This document shows positions 35,572-46,430 of a stretch of 64,000 nucleotides of DNA, one piece after another. The translations under genes were made by a program, and so were the position numbers. The notes under the pieces were generated by a model. The model saw only the letters and a program-made list of their open reading frames with translations. It was not told the origin of the DNA and ran no database searches. The stretch comes from Crotalaria pallida (Eukaryota > Streptophyta > Magnoliopsida > Fabales > Fabaceae), in assembly GCA_037953625.1 (NCBI GenBank), contig CM075656.1, forward strand, positions 83,719,001 to 83,783,000, written 5' to 3'. Each line of letters opens with the position of its first letter. The stretch's first letter is position 1.

Positions 35572-36850
35572 TAATCGGACGACAATCTTTTCATCAACTC
35601 AAGTCTCTTTTCATCTAAAGTAGATGCATGCATTTTTAGAGTCATCTATCTTTAGAATTTTTATTTTTTTTTTTTAAAAAAAAGAAGATTAACGTTGTTA
35701 GTCTCCCTTATTACTATCTGCCTATGAAAAAAGATTATAATTTTTTTTTAAAAAAAAAAGACCTGAAGGTTAAGAAACCTTAGATTTTTTTTTTTAATAT
35801 TCCAAAACTCTGACATATTCATATATGACGAAATAAAATTTTAAATTTACACATACTCATATATGAAGCATAACTTTGTTTATCCGTGTTAAGATAAACG
35901 CAAACTATTTTTTTATAAGAGATAAACGCATATATACTAGTAATAATGTTTATATTTTCTAAATTCAAGATTATTTCATTTTAGAGTGAAGGGACACTTT
36001 GGTCCCTCAAGTTTTTCGACAGGGACACTTTAGTCCCTCAAGAAATTTAATTCATTTTTAGTCCCCATATTTTCCAAAAGTACCAATTTAGTCCCTCATG
36101 TTTTTCAAAAGTACCAATTTAGTCCCTCAACGAAGTGACTAACGGAAATAGGACAGGGACTAAATTGGTACTTTTGGAAAACTTTAGAAACTAAAAATGA
36201 ATTAAATTTCTTGAGGGACACTGTCGAAAAATTTGAGGGTCCCTTCACTCTTCATTTTATTCTTCATCCACCGCAGTTTAAAGTTTGTCAACATGACACG
36301 ATCGAGTCTTTAGGTAAAAGTACTTATTTTTCTTATGTTTTGTTTACACCTAACACTATTGTTTGTTTATGCTCACGAGCTCATTATTATGAGACATACT
36401 TGGATTACCGATTGGATTACATGACAAAGGGAAGTGGATGGCTGGCTAATGAGTGGGATTGTGTATTTTATTATTTTTCAAGGAATCAATCACAGGTCAC
36501 GGGCATCCCTCATTTTCCCAAATCCCAACCATGAAAAATCTTCAATTGGAAATTAGAACGCTTTTCATAAGTTCTTTTTATTACAGTATTTCTTTCCTAA
36601 GCTAATATGCCCGTGCCACGCAGGGGCAAATATCTTAGTAATTAGAATTGTGAAATAATATAAACACATATAATAGTATTACATAAGTGTGAAGAGATGA
36701 AGAATATGGTATTTATAATTCTCGTATTTTAAAAATTTAAGAAAATGGTATTTTAAATCAAAAATTTGAATTGGACTAAAACTATTGATCCTAGATCACT
36801 GGTACAGGAAACCTATATTGAAATTGGTAGGGTGTGGGGTGCCTTATATT
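35572..36850. other. Gene-free spacer with a MITE
   Basis: It contains the Mutator-like MITE 35984-36250. Otherwise it is A/T-run-rich DNA with no recognisable gene. Confidence 0.55.
35984..36250. mobile_element. Mutator-like MITE
   Basis: A 267-bp element with inverted ends GAGTGAAGGGACACTTTGG and ...CCCTTCACTC. A perfect 9-bp target duplication, TTCATTTTA, lies at 35975-35983 and 36251-36259. Its text (TTTAGTCCCTCA repeats) is related in style to the MITE at 661-1027. Confidence 0.85.
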
Positions 36851-37271
36851 TAGGGATGGGCATGGTATTCACGGGTGTGGGTACGTAGTGCATATCCATA
36901 CTCATACCCGAGGGTATTTGCGGGTATTTATAGGGATAACGAATACCCGTGGATACTCACGAGTTTTAAATTTTTATTATACAATTATATATTTTTGTAA
37001 TAATAATTATACATAAAAATAATTATAAGATGAATAATTTATGATAAATGTTTATCGTTATAATTTCATCTTTAAAATTTAATATGAAATGTAAATAAAA
37101 GAAAATTTATATGCTCTAAAAATAACAAAAAAATATTAATATATATAATTTTTATTAGCAAACTATTATTTTATATATGCGGGTTCCGCATGACGGATAT
37201 CATAATACCCATCCTCACCCACAAGGGAATAGTACGGGTACCCGCGGACATGGCTATTTTGTTTATCCCTA
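36851..37271. mobile_element. hAT-like MITE
   Basis: The element begins TAGGGATGGGCATGG and ends TTTATCCCTA. It is flanked by a perfect 8-bp duplication, CTTATATT, at 36843-36850 and 37272-37279, the size expected for hAT. GGGTA/TACCC words fill the arms. There is no transposase. Confidence 0.8.
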
Positions 37272-37306
37272 CTTATATTGAAATGACAAATATTTTCCCT
37301 AACTTT

Positions 37307-37503
37307 AAAAAAAAAATTGTGTATACCAACCGGTACCCGGATCTGGTTTACTCAGAATCTGACTCATCCGGTCCGACCCAACTGAGCTCGCGCTAAGCGG
37401 CAGGGGTCTCTCGCGCGGGGGTTGCTCCATACTCAAGGCTCGAACTTGAGACTAGTTGATTAAGGGACCAAGTCAGCTACCACTTGACCAACTCCACGTT
37501 GGT
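37307..37503 (-). mobile_element. tRNA-derived SINE
   Basis: On the minus strand the element starts ACCAACGTGGAG. It then shows a tRNA-like box A (TTGGTCAAGTGGTAG) and box B (AAGTTCGAGCC), the internal RNA polymerase III promoter of SINEs. It ends in a T-run. A perfect 9-bp target duplication, CCTAACTTT, lies at 37298-37306 and 37504-37512. Confidence 0.8.
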
Positions 37504-37512
37504 CCTAACTTT

Positions 37513-37795
37513 AAATATTTTTTTTGAATGAACCAGGGTATCCACCCGCGCAACTGGGTGACTAATCCCTCGCACCACGGTTGGGCCCTTTCGGGGGCAA
37601 TGCTGCTTGAAATAGGGATAGAATAGCAGCGGAAAATAAAAACGAAATCCCCTATTTCTAGAACAGGATCCATGCGAGAGAACATGATTCGAGATAGAAA
37701 AACGTTGACCTCTTGATGCGAAGAGGAGAACGGCGCTGGTCAGATCGTCCACGAACAATCTACGTCAATCATGAGCGTAGCAAGGTAGTCACGCC
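37513..37795. other. Unexplained GC-richer segment abutting the long LTR
   Basis: This 283-bp stretch is clearly richer in G and C than its surroundings. It contains GGTTGGGCCCTTTCGGGGGC. I could not match it to a gene or to the corresponding part of the right LTR. It joins the truncated left LTR exactly at the TATA box. Confidence 0.4.
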
Positions 37796-38666
37796 TCTAT
37801 AAATAGTGGAATTGCTGAAGAATCAAGGGTTGATTGCTGCAATTCTTGTTGAAGAAGGGTAATTAGGGTTCCAAATTCGTTCTGAGCAATTCGTCTTCTT
37901 CTTTGAGAGTTAGAGAGTGAAACACACCTTTCTGGAAAGCTTAAATCAAGAGCTTTCCAGTGATATACACCTTGTAAGTTGAGTGTTCGTGTGGGTGGAG
38001 GAATCAAGCTTGGAAGCTAAGAGTTTGAGTCTGAGTTCTCTGTTGTTCTGGTTCTGGACGCTGAATTCCAGATTCGATTTTGGTAAGCATAGTTAACCTT
38101 TAAGTCTCAAACCTTTTTGATTCTCTAGTGCATGTTACCTATATTGAGTCCTAATTGGTTTCCCCAATTTCTTTGGCCAATTGCTATGTCAAATCTTCTG
38201 GTTTTTGGACCCTGTCAAACCTGTTGTGGATTGAAAATGAAGATTGTGGATTCTGGGGAAATCTGGCAAATTCCAGTGATTAGATTCATCAAGCACGAAC
38301 CTAAGGTAAGGGGGAAGCTTACTATTTGCTAGAATGAGAATAAATTGTGGTAGAATATAGGATGAGTCACCAAGAGCCTCAAAGGGCATAAGTTGAAATG
38401 GTTAAATGGCTTGGAGGCCAATTTGAGCTCAATTGATGTTTTGAGCAATGTTATCTGAATGCATGCAAGCTATGTTGATGTTGATTTCATGACTTACTTG
38501 GATATTATGTGAATTGATGCATTAAGTTGTGAAATATGTGCAATTATGTGCAATTTGTGTATCCAAATTGAATGCATGCAAGATAGATATGTTTCTGTGT
38601 TTAAACATATTTATTTAAGGTATATGTACTCTGTTAAAGATTGAAATTTGGTTAGATTTGAGTAGT

Positions 38667-40252
38667 TGTTGGGATTCTGGCAAGTGTACCAGATCGTACA
38701 AGTAATATAGACAATGAAGTCCGAGTATCGTATTCAAGGGAGTGACCGTTTAATTAATTCCACCTAATTAATATTACTTAGTGAACGAGACAAAGGATTT
38801 ATGATTTTGTAAATAAAAACAGAAATTAAAATAAATGACTCTTTGACAAGGAGAAAAAGCGGGATGTAGTTTCGATGCAGGTTCCTAAATATTCTATAAC
38901 AAATTGATTTGTTTTCCTTGATTCTGAATTTGTTTTGCAAAGGTAGAAAACGCCTAATGTCTTAGCACGTCTCCGTATTTTAGATATTAATCTCCCAATG
39001 ATGTCTCAAGAGAGCCTTAAAAACCTAACCTTTAATTAAGTTCAATCAAAACTTGTAAAAATTATCCAATTCATAGAAAACATGTCTGTGCCTATGCAAT
39101 TGAACTGTTTGATTAAATGACTAAATACTAAATTCATATGTCTATTCATAAAGGATTTTCAAAAGTCATGAAACAGCTTCTTTCATGAGAAACAAATAAG
39201 AATAATCAAACACAGAATTCAATAACGGAAAACAAAATTAATTTATTACTAGAAATATTGAAAAGGTTCCATTCATCTACTCCTACATCCCAAGGATGGA
39301 ATTAGTTCATACTTACAAGAGAAAACACAATAAACATGATAAAAATAATTACCATGAATCCTTGCGCTAACTTCGTGTTCTTCACAAAAACCTCCAATCT
39401 TTGTTCCTTCTCCAAGTCTCAAATCCTAATCTACTATTATTCTATGGAGTTGTATATATGTCTCTCCTCCCCTTTTGAATGAATCCTAATCCTATTATTA
39501 TATAGATAAAAACTAACCTAATTTTTCAATCTAATGTGATAAGATTTTTATTTAAATAAAACTAATCCTAAATCTGAATATAATATGATAAGATCCTATT
39601 AGAATAAACTAATCTTTAAGAATCTTATCTACAAATAGAATTTATCATTAAAATCCTTCAAGAATCCCGTATTTGTGTCTGGAAGAAACTTCGGCACTGA
39701 TTTTGACCCCCAAGATGAACGAATTTGAGCAAGGATATTTCTGGCAAAGTTGTAGATCTTTTCCTTAGCTTTAAAATGATATATAGATCGCCTCATTTGG
39801 ATAAACGTAGCTCAAGTTATGATCAAAACAGCGAACATTGTCACTTTCTCGCATTTTTCTCGCCCAGGCGAGAATAAGGCTCGCCTGGGCGAGTTTTCCA
39901 CTGAGAAAATTGGCTCTTTGAACCCCTTTTTTAAAGCATGAAAACCCCACTCGCCTGGGCGAGTGTTAACCTCGCCTGGGCGAGTTTGCCACTATTTGCA
40001 CCAATTTTCATCTCTTTGCTCCGAACTCCTGATTCCAAGGCTTGTTTTTCCCTTCTTTTCCATGAATCATCAAATTAAGCCTCCAAAACCTGAAATTCAC
40101 AACAAATCGATACAAAATCCTCAAGGATCTCGTTCATCACATTACTTAGCCAAATCTCTATCTTTTTCCTAAAATACTTGAGAAACAAGCTAAAATAACT
40201 AAGAAAGAGGGTTAAAAATCATCCAAAAACATCATATATTGAGCTCAAATCA
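38667..40252. mobile_element. Solo LTR of another retrotransposon
   Basis: A 1586-bp segment with TGTTGGG...AAATCA ends sits in the left LTR. It is flanked by a perfect 5-bp duplication, GTAGT (38662-38666 and 40253-40257). The right LTR has the uninterrupted site near 52155, which proves the insertion. There is no internal coding region, so it is a solo LTR. Its opening text (GAGTATCGTATTCAAGGGAG) is the style found in long-LTR gypsy elements such as Ogre/Tat, but the assignment is tentative. It contains four palindromes built on CTCGCC..GGCGAG at about 39850-39985. Confidence 0.85.
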
Positions 40253-40995
40253 GTAGTGAAGAGAATGGTTTGTTAAAACTCATGTTTTAATGTCAGACTG
40301 CATAATCTAACCGGTTACTCGATATTCGTAACCGGTTAGACCCTGTTAAAATGCAAAAGAAAATAAGTTTACAAAATCAGCATTGTGGTCTTATAAATCC
40401 TACTCAAATCTAGGCCTTAATTTCATGGAAAACAATCTGAAAATAAGTTGATTTCACGGTTATAGTTCAGATTGCAGTTAAGGAGTTAATACCTTAAGGT
40501 AATGAGATAGTTTCAAGAGGAAATTATACTCATTGGACAATGAAATGTGATTTAGACTTTTGAATGATATAAACAGTGGTTTTGAGGTATAAACATTGTT
40601 AAACTGGTTTATGGATTGGGTAGAGAATTCAAGAAAAAGGATTTTCTGAATTACAATGGTAAACAGTTCAGGTCTGTAATTCTAACCGGTTAGCCTGGAA
40701 CCGTAACCGGTTAGTACTTGAATCTGAAAAATAAAAAGTTAAGTTTTTGAAATGCCATTGTTTATGATCTCCCAATCTAAGCCTAGGGGCATGTTTTTGA
40801 GATAATTCAAAGGAGAATTTTGTGTCAAAGGTTATACCTCAAATAAATCATTCAAAAGAGAAATTGGAATATTTCTAAATCACAGTAATTAATGGAAAGA
40901 CCAACCTTAGTAATTATGTATGCGATGCATGCATAGAGAAAGGTGATGAAATAGGTTGGCAAGGATTGTTTGTGATGTTCGGGGTACACGACCCT

Positions 40996-41628
40996 GTACT
41001 CTAAGAGTACTAAACTGATGCAACCAACTTGATGACACATTCTGGGAATGTGGCCATTGTCTGAGACATGGTTTCTTGGACACGTTCTGGGAACGTGATG
41101 CACACTCTGGGAGTGGTGCTTGATTTTATTCCAAGTATGGTTTGCGATACGTTCTGGGAACGTATGTGAGTGTTCTGGGAACACATTGGTTTAATAATAG
41201 AATTAAACATAAAAACCAACCTTAATGATTGTGCATCCATATAGAATGGAAGTTTGGTTGGTAGGAACGCTTATCATATTCTGGGAATATGAGGAGGTTA
41301 CTCCGGGAGTACCAAATTATAACCTACTTGATGACACATTATAGATATGTGGCCAGTGTCTGGGACCTAACGTATGTTAGTGTTATGGGAACACATTGAT
41401 ATGCAACCTACTTGATGACACATTATAGATATGTGGCCAGTGTCCGGGACCTGGTTTTATGCGTTCTGGGAACGTGGTGCACACTCTGGGAGTGGTGCTT
41501 ATTATTCCAACCAAGTATGGTTTGCTACACGTTCTGGGAACGTGGTGCACACTCTGGGAGTGATGCGTATTATCCAAGTATGGTTCGACATTACGTTCTG
41601 GGAACGAATGTCGGTGTTCCGGGAACAC
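40996..41628 (+). repeat. Cluster of covarying palindromes, left LTR copy
   Basis: About 15 short hairpins share a CTC or TTC, a 3-nt loop (mostly TGG), then GAG or GAA. Clear members are at 40996-41010, 41036-41052, 41081-41097, 41103-41115, 41147-41165, 41170-41184, 41275-41291, 41299-41311, 41462-41474, 41482-41494, 41528-41544, 41550-41562, 41594-41606 and 41614-41628. Arms differ between units but stay complementary (CACATTC/GAATGTG, ATACGTTC/GAACGTAT, CATATTC/GAATATG, CACTC/GAGTG). Spacing is irregular. Confidence 0.85.
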
Positions 41629-42338
41629 AACGGTGTATTGGATGGACGTCCAAGATGGACTTTTAGAGGCCTCAGTTGTGGAAGGAAATCATGCATCATG
41701 CCACCTGCATTGAAAGAATTATTATGATTAACCGGGTGTGCTCATATGATTATGCATCATGATTTGCTATATGTTAACTTGTGGATGTTAGTTTTATTCT
41801 CATTTGATTATGTGAATATGTATAGCTAACCCTCATGCCCTTATTAGGTGTTGATCGTGCATCTAGCTTGCACAAGAATCTGTAAAGGGAGATGTCCCTT
41901 AGGTGCATGCACAGTGTAGAAAGTGTGGGTTGGGAACCCGTTGTGCAGATATCGAGGATTCGGCCAGATGGATGTTTGAACAAGGGACCAGTGACCAGCT
42001 CTATAACATCTTTATTTTTAATAGTATTTATATGATACACATTTTGAAAGAAGTATCATAATATGAACCTGGTTTCATAATAATATTTATTTGGAATTCA
42101 TGGACTTGTTACACTTGATATATTTTGGGCACAATACGATTACTTTACTATGTTTCCGCAAACTCCGATTTTGGTTAGTCAACCTTATTTCAAATCAAGT
42201 GGTTGTGAAAATGAATTTTCAAGGGAAGGGATAATTATTATTTTCAGAACTTTTTCCAACTATAACAAGTCCAAGTATTCATGAACTTATTACTTTTCTT
42301 ACAAAGTAAGATGATATACAAGGAATGTTACATTTTTA

Positions 42339-42350
42339 TGGTATCAGAGC
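42339..42350 (+). promoter_or_regulatory. Primer-binding site, initiator-Met tRNA type
   Basis: TGGTATCAGAGC lies six bases after the left LTR. It is the exact complement of the 3' end of plant initiator-Met tRNA, the primer for minus-strand DNA synthesis in many plant retrotransposons. Confidence 0.9.
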
Positions 42351-45300
42351 AATGGTCTTGACTCTTGGTCCTTGGGTGTGTGGTCCAATACGCTGGTCAT
42401 CGATATCTGCAATGTTTCCTGGGAAGTATGCTTTCATATACTTCCAAGCTAGAGCTAAGGTTATGGGTAATGGCTCTAGATAAATAGCTCATTCTGCTAT
42501 TAAGAAGTGTTCTAGGAAGTCTAAGTAGAAGTATGATAGTCGTATGCTTCTCTTTAGACATGTTGTAAACCCAAAACCACAGTGTTGGTTTATTATGTTT
42601 TCATAGAACCAGTGATGAGGAAATGTTAAGGAGTTGTAGTTGAGTCCTCGACTCTGAGGAGGAGTGTTTACCTTCACTCGTGTTAAAGTTAATCAACTTT
42701 TTAGATCGAGTGTAGGGCAGTGATCTTCTTAAAGATTAACCTTGTTGAGTTTGTTAAACTCTGAAGCTATCCTTTCTTTTGCCCTTATAGATAAGGGTAT
42801 TGATCGAAGTTGCTCAATGCCTTACCCAATCGGCTATCTCAAAGCAGAGAATCCTACAAATCTTCTTGTAGTGGTTTCCAAGGTATGTCTGAATCGTTCT
42901 ATTAAGGTATTAGACTTTGTCTATCTACCTGTGTCATGATTACATTTGATCTTAAGTACGGTTTGGGAGCCGAGGGATCAAGTGATCTTGATTAATGACG
43001 ATAGAACAACCCTGTATTGGGATTTCCAAGCTTCGAATATGGAATCCAATGGACCCATGTGGTTGCTTCTGGGTAGCAGTGAAGGAATAAGGGGGATCAA
43101 GAAATCTTGGTTATAAGAAATGATGTTAGGTTCACCCTTGAGCAAAGAGATAGAGTTTGGAATCAAGTTAATTCTTGAAGCTGATTCTCTTTCTGCTACC
43201 CTTACGATAAGGTATCATCGAGAATGGTCAAATGAGATAAACACGTAGAGAAGTTGTTAAAAGAATTGGTTGGACCAAGTTAAAAGAGTCTAAGTGTTTT
43301 CTGAGATGGATTGGCGGTTGAATTAATCCCAACTCAGGATTCGAGGCAGAGATACACTTGAGACTGCATTTTAATCTCGATACGGACATTATGAGTAGAA
43401 AATAATGCCGTTCGGATTGACTAATGCACCTGTTCTTTTATGGATTATAAGAACGATACCTTTAGATTATATTTGGATACGTTTGTGGTTTATCCTGAGA
43501 ATCCGGAGGAGCACGAGAAACATCTCAGGATGGTGTTGAGAATCCTACAAGAGGAGTAGTTATGTGCTAAGCTCACCAAAGATGAGTTTTGGTTGAGCGA
43601 AGCTAAGTTCGCAGGGCATGTGATCTTTAAAGTAAGAAGTCCTTAGGGCTGGCTGGGTACTATCGCTGGAGTATTTAAGGATTTTCTAAGATCGCATGGC
43701 CTTTGATCAAGTTGACTTGGAAAGATCAACTGATGGTATTGAATGATAGGATGTTGTTTAATTATGGTGGGGTGATGATGGATTATACCCCAACATAATA
43801 TGATTAGTCCAAGAGGAATTATGGAAATTGTGAGTAGACTATGATTTAAATCATTTTAGTGATGAATTCAGTTGGAATCAAGGTATTAGATTATGATCAA
43901 ATCCTATTTTGAGTTGGATTGGACGATGTAAAGAAAATGGTTTTTAAAAGTCCTTTGGTTTTATTTCTAAAACTATACTTCATAACCGGTTAGAGTTTCT
44001 TGTAACCGGTTAGAAGCTGAAAGTCTAAAATAAACATTTAAGTAATTTGTGAAGGAACTTTTGGTATCGATAACCATCTTCCTCCAATCCAAACTCAATG
44101 TCAACCATCTAATTTAAAATTTGAAGAAGGATTTAAGGTGGTAAAATAACTTAATGCCTTGATTCATAATTGAAATTGATTTAAGAGGATTGAATCATAA
44201 TACTTGTGGATTAATCGAGAATTGAAATTAAGGAGCTACTCCAAATCGGAGAAGGTAGAGAATTGAGCTGAATGATGCAAAAGAGACAATAGGTACTAAG
44301 ATAAGAAAGTTGTAATTCATGAACAAGTTTGGAGTTCGAAAGTATGAATGACAATAAGAAGAGGAAGAGTTGAATGTAAGATAAAGGCGATGGATGGAGT
44401 TTCTTAAAGATTATGGCTTTGAGCTCCATCCTGGCATAGCAAACATAGTTGCCGACGATTTGAGTTGATAGGCTATTCTTGTGAGCTCAATGATGGTTAA
44501 GGAGGTTATTCTGATTGAGGAATTCAGAGACCTAAGTCGGGTAACCCAAGAGGAACCCTTTAAGTATTAGATTGGGAATGTTGCCAATCACCAACGAATT
44601 CCTGAATCGGATTCGTGAACTACCACCAGAAGATGAAGAGAAGAAAGAGAAGTTAACTTTTGGAGGAAAAAGGAGTTAGATCTCTATGAAGAAACAAAAG
44701 AGATTTAATCTTTAGAAATCAAAGTCTGTGATTATGAATATTAGAAAATATATTATGGAAGTAAGGGATTTAGGAAGTGTTGTCTAGGACAATCTAGATG
44801 AGAAATCCAAAGGCATGAACTTCCAGAATAGATTATGTTTGAACCCAAGTTAGCTATCAACTAACAAGGAATAAGAATTTCTCAATGTTGGAAGCATGCA
44901 TGAGGACTATGGAAAGCACATGAATTTCCTGCGAGAAATGTTTGAGTTCAGAATAAGAGAAAGATTGATGAAATACAGGACCAACTGGAGAAAGAGGAAA
45001 AGTAGATGGGAAGAATATCAACCACGAAAATCTCAAGGTTAAGGAATCCTTGATTAAAGAAAAGTGACTAAGGAGGAAATAGGGAAGGGAACATTTGTCC
45101 ATCTCAAGGTAATAATGTGAGGCACATCACTTGGAGTTTAGTTGTGATGTACCTAAGGGAATAGTCAATTCCGATTGTAGGAAGCTGGAGTATTATTCAC
45201 CGAATTGTCTTGAAGGAAAAGGTGAGAAAGGAATGGACGAATCCAGCACGAGAAGAATTCACCGGCTGAGATGAGAGTTGAGTATAATCCTGACGTAGAC

Positions 45301-46111
45301 AACCCAAGCCTATCTCTTCCTTTGATCTGAGTTAACGTAATCAAATGTTTTTGACTACGTTAATCTAATCGTTTGAAGGTATCAATATTTTGTTGGAAGT
45401 TCAACTTCAATCTTTCTGTGATCAAAACCTTTATCACAGTTGGATGTGATAAATCATTGTGGACACTACAGAAATAGAAAGATTAGTTATGGCTAGAGAG
45501 ATTAACAACCACCGGGATAGGACAAATCTTTGTCTCCCCAACGGAAATGTCTCTAGAACTTGACTATCTAACTAAGTCTGATAGTGATAATTACCCTATC
45601 TTTAAGTTCATCTAACTTAAAGACCTGTTGTATGGTCTTTCTTGTGAAAGATTATATCTGAAAGGGATGATTTTGTTATTAATGGTTTGAATATTGGGAC
45701 TGATCACCCTAATGTCTCAAACTATTAAGGAATGAAGTCATACAAATATTTCTTTGATCGTGCTCGAGAGATCAGAGTGTGCAGCGCAAAAAGTTTTTTT
45801 TTCCAAAAAGTTTATTGGAAAGTGTTTTAATTGAAGAATAATTATGTGAAGTGTAAAGAGTACTTCTTTTAAAAGAAATTCTTTCACATAAGAGTTTTAT
45901 CCGAAAAATCCTTGTGGTTTAGTTTGGAAAGTTTTTCCTGAAGACTTTTATTTGAAATATTTCAAAATACAAGGATTATATCGAAACTCTTTTAAGTGGG
46001 GGAGGACCCTAAAGAACGAATTTTTGGAAAGAAGATGAAGTGTCTAGTATAAAAACATTTTGGAAAAGTAAGAAATTTCAGAAGATGAATTTCGGGGACG
46101 AAATTCCTTTT

Positions 46112-46125
46112 AAGTGGGGGAGTAG
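46112..46125 (+). promoter_or_regulatory. Polypurine tract of the long-LTR element
   Basis: AAGTGGGGGAGTAG immediately precedes the right LTR start TGTAACACCCC. It would prime plus-strand synthesis. It fixes the start of the right LTR at 46126. Confidence 0.85.
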
Positions 46126-46430
46126 TGTAACACCCCTAATTTTCGTCTCCCAAATAACCAAGAAATTAATTATAACAATTATTTTATAATTGATTTTAAA
46201 GGTTTTAGTTTTTGTACATTATGTGTTTTTATTATATAAAAATATGAGATATATTTTTATATGGTTATTTTGTACAAAAATGTGAATATTGTAATTTAGT
46301 CCTTGGGTTGGGACCTAATTGCAATATTAAAAAGGTTTTTGAAGAAAGAGCAATTAAATTATTAATTTTTTGAATTTTACCAGTATGTAACCGGTTAGAA
46401 GGGCTTTGTAACCGGTTACACGATGAACTA

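Larger units (their letters stand above)
37796..42332 (+). repeat. 5' LTR of the long-LTR element (5'-truncated)
   Basis: The match to the right LTR begins at TCTATAAATAGTGG, which includes the LTR TATA box, so the upstream U3 part (about 420 bp) is absent. The LTR ends in AATGTTACA. It holds a hairpin cluster at 40996-41628 and two pairs of the palindrome TAACCGGTTA. Confidence 0.9.
42333..46125 (+). pseudogene. Decayed chromovirus interior between the long LTRs
   Basis: Only relics can be read. RT traces are MPFGLTNAP near 43405-43431, an in-frame TAG at 43396 just before them, and a 'FSKIA-PL' like block near 43690. An RNase H tail, ELHPGIANIVADDLS plus stop, lies at about 44420-44465. 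The 3' end encodes the usual F-G-E-F-R-G-R-N-like tail (TTCGGGGACGAAATTCC at 46091). Frames are broken every few tens of codons, and there are no gag or protease frames. A copy of the paired TAACCGGTTA motif is at 43983-44010. Confidence 0.75.

Noticed and set aside
37307..37503. tRNA gene on the minus strand
   Set aside because: Boxes A and B are tRNA-like, but the unit is 197 bp with a T-tail and target duplication, which is SINE structure.
40996..41628. CRISPR-like array
   Set aside because: Units are palindromes of varying arms with irregular spacing, not identical repeats with unique spacers, and the host is a plant.
40996..41628. Heat-shock element cluster (TTC..GAA)
   Set aside because: The gap between TTC and GAA is three bases; plant heat-shock elements use two. 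The outer arms also pair, which such sites do not require.
41412..41727. Overlapping open frames of 84-98 codons in the LTR
   Set aside because: They read through the palindrome cluster and mirror its repeats. The right LTR copy carries similar but altered frames, as expected of non-coding repeats.
42333..46125. Active gypsy pol gene
   Set aside because: Only scattered motifs with many stops; no frame reaches 110 codons.
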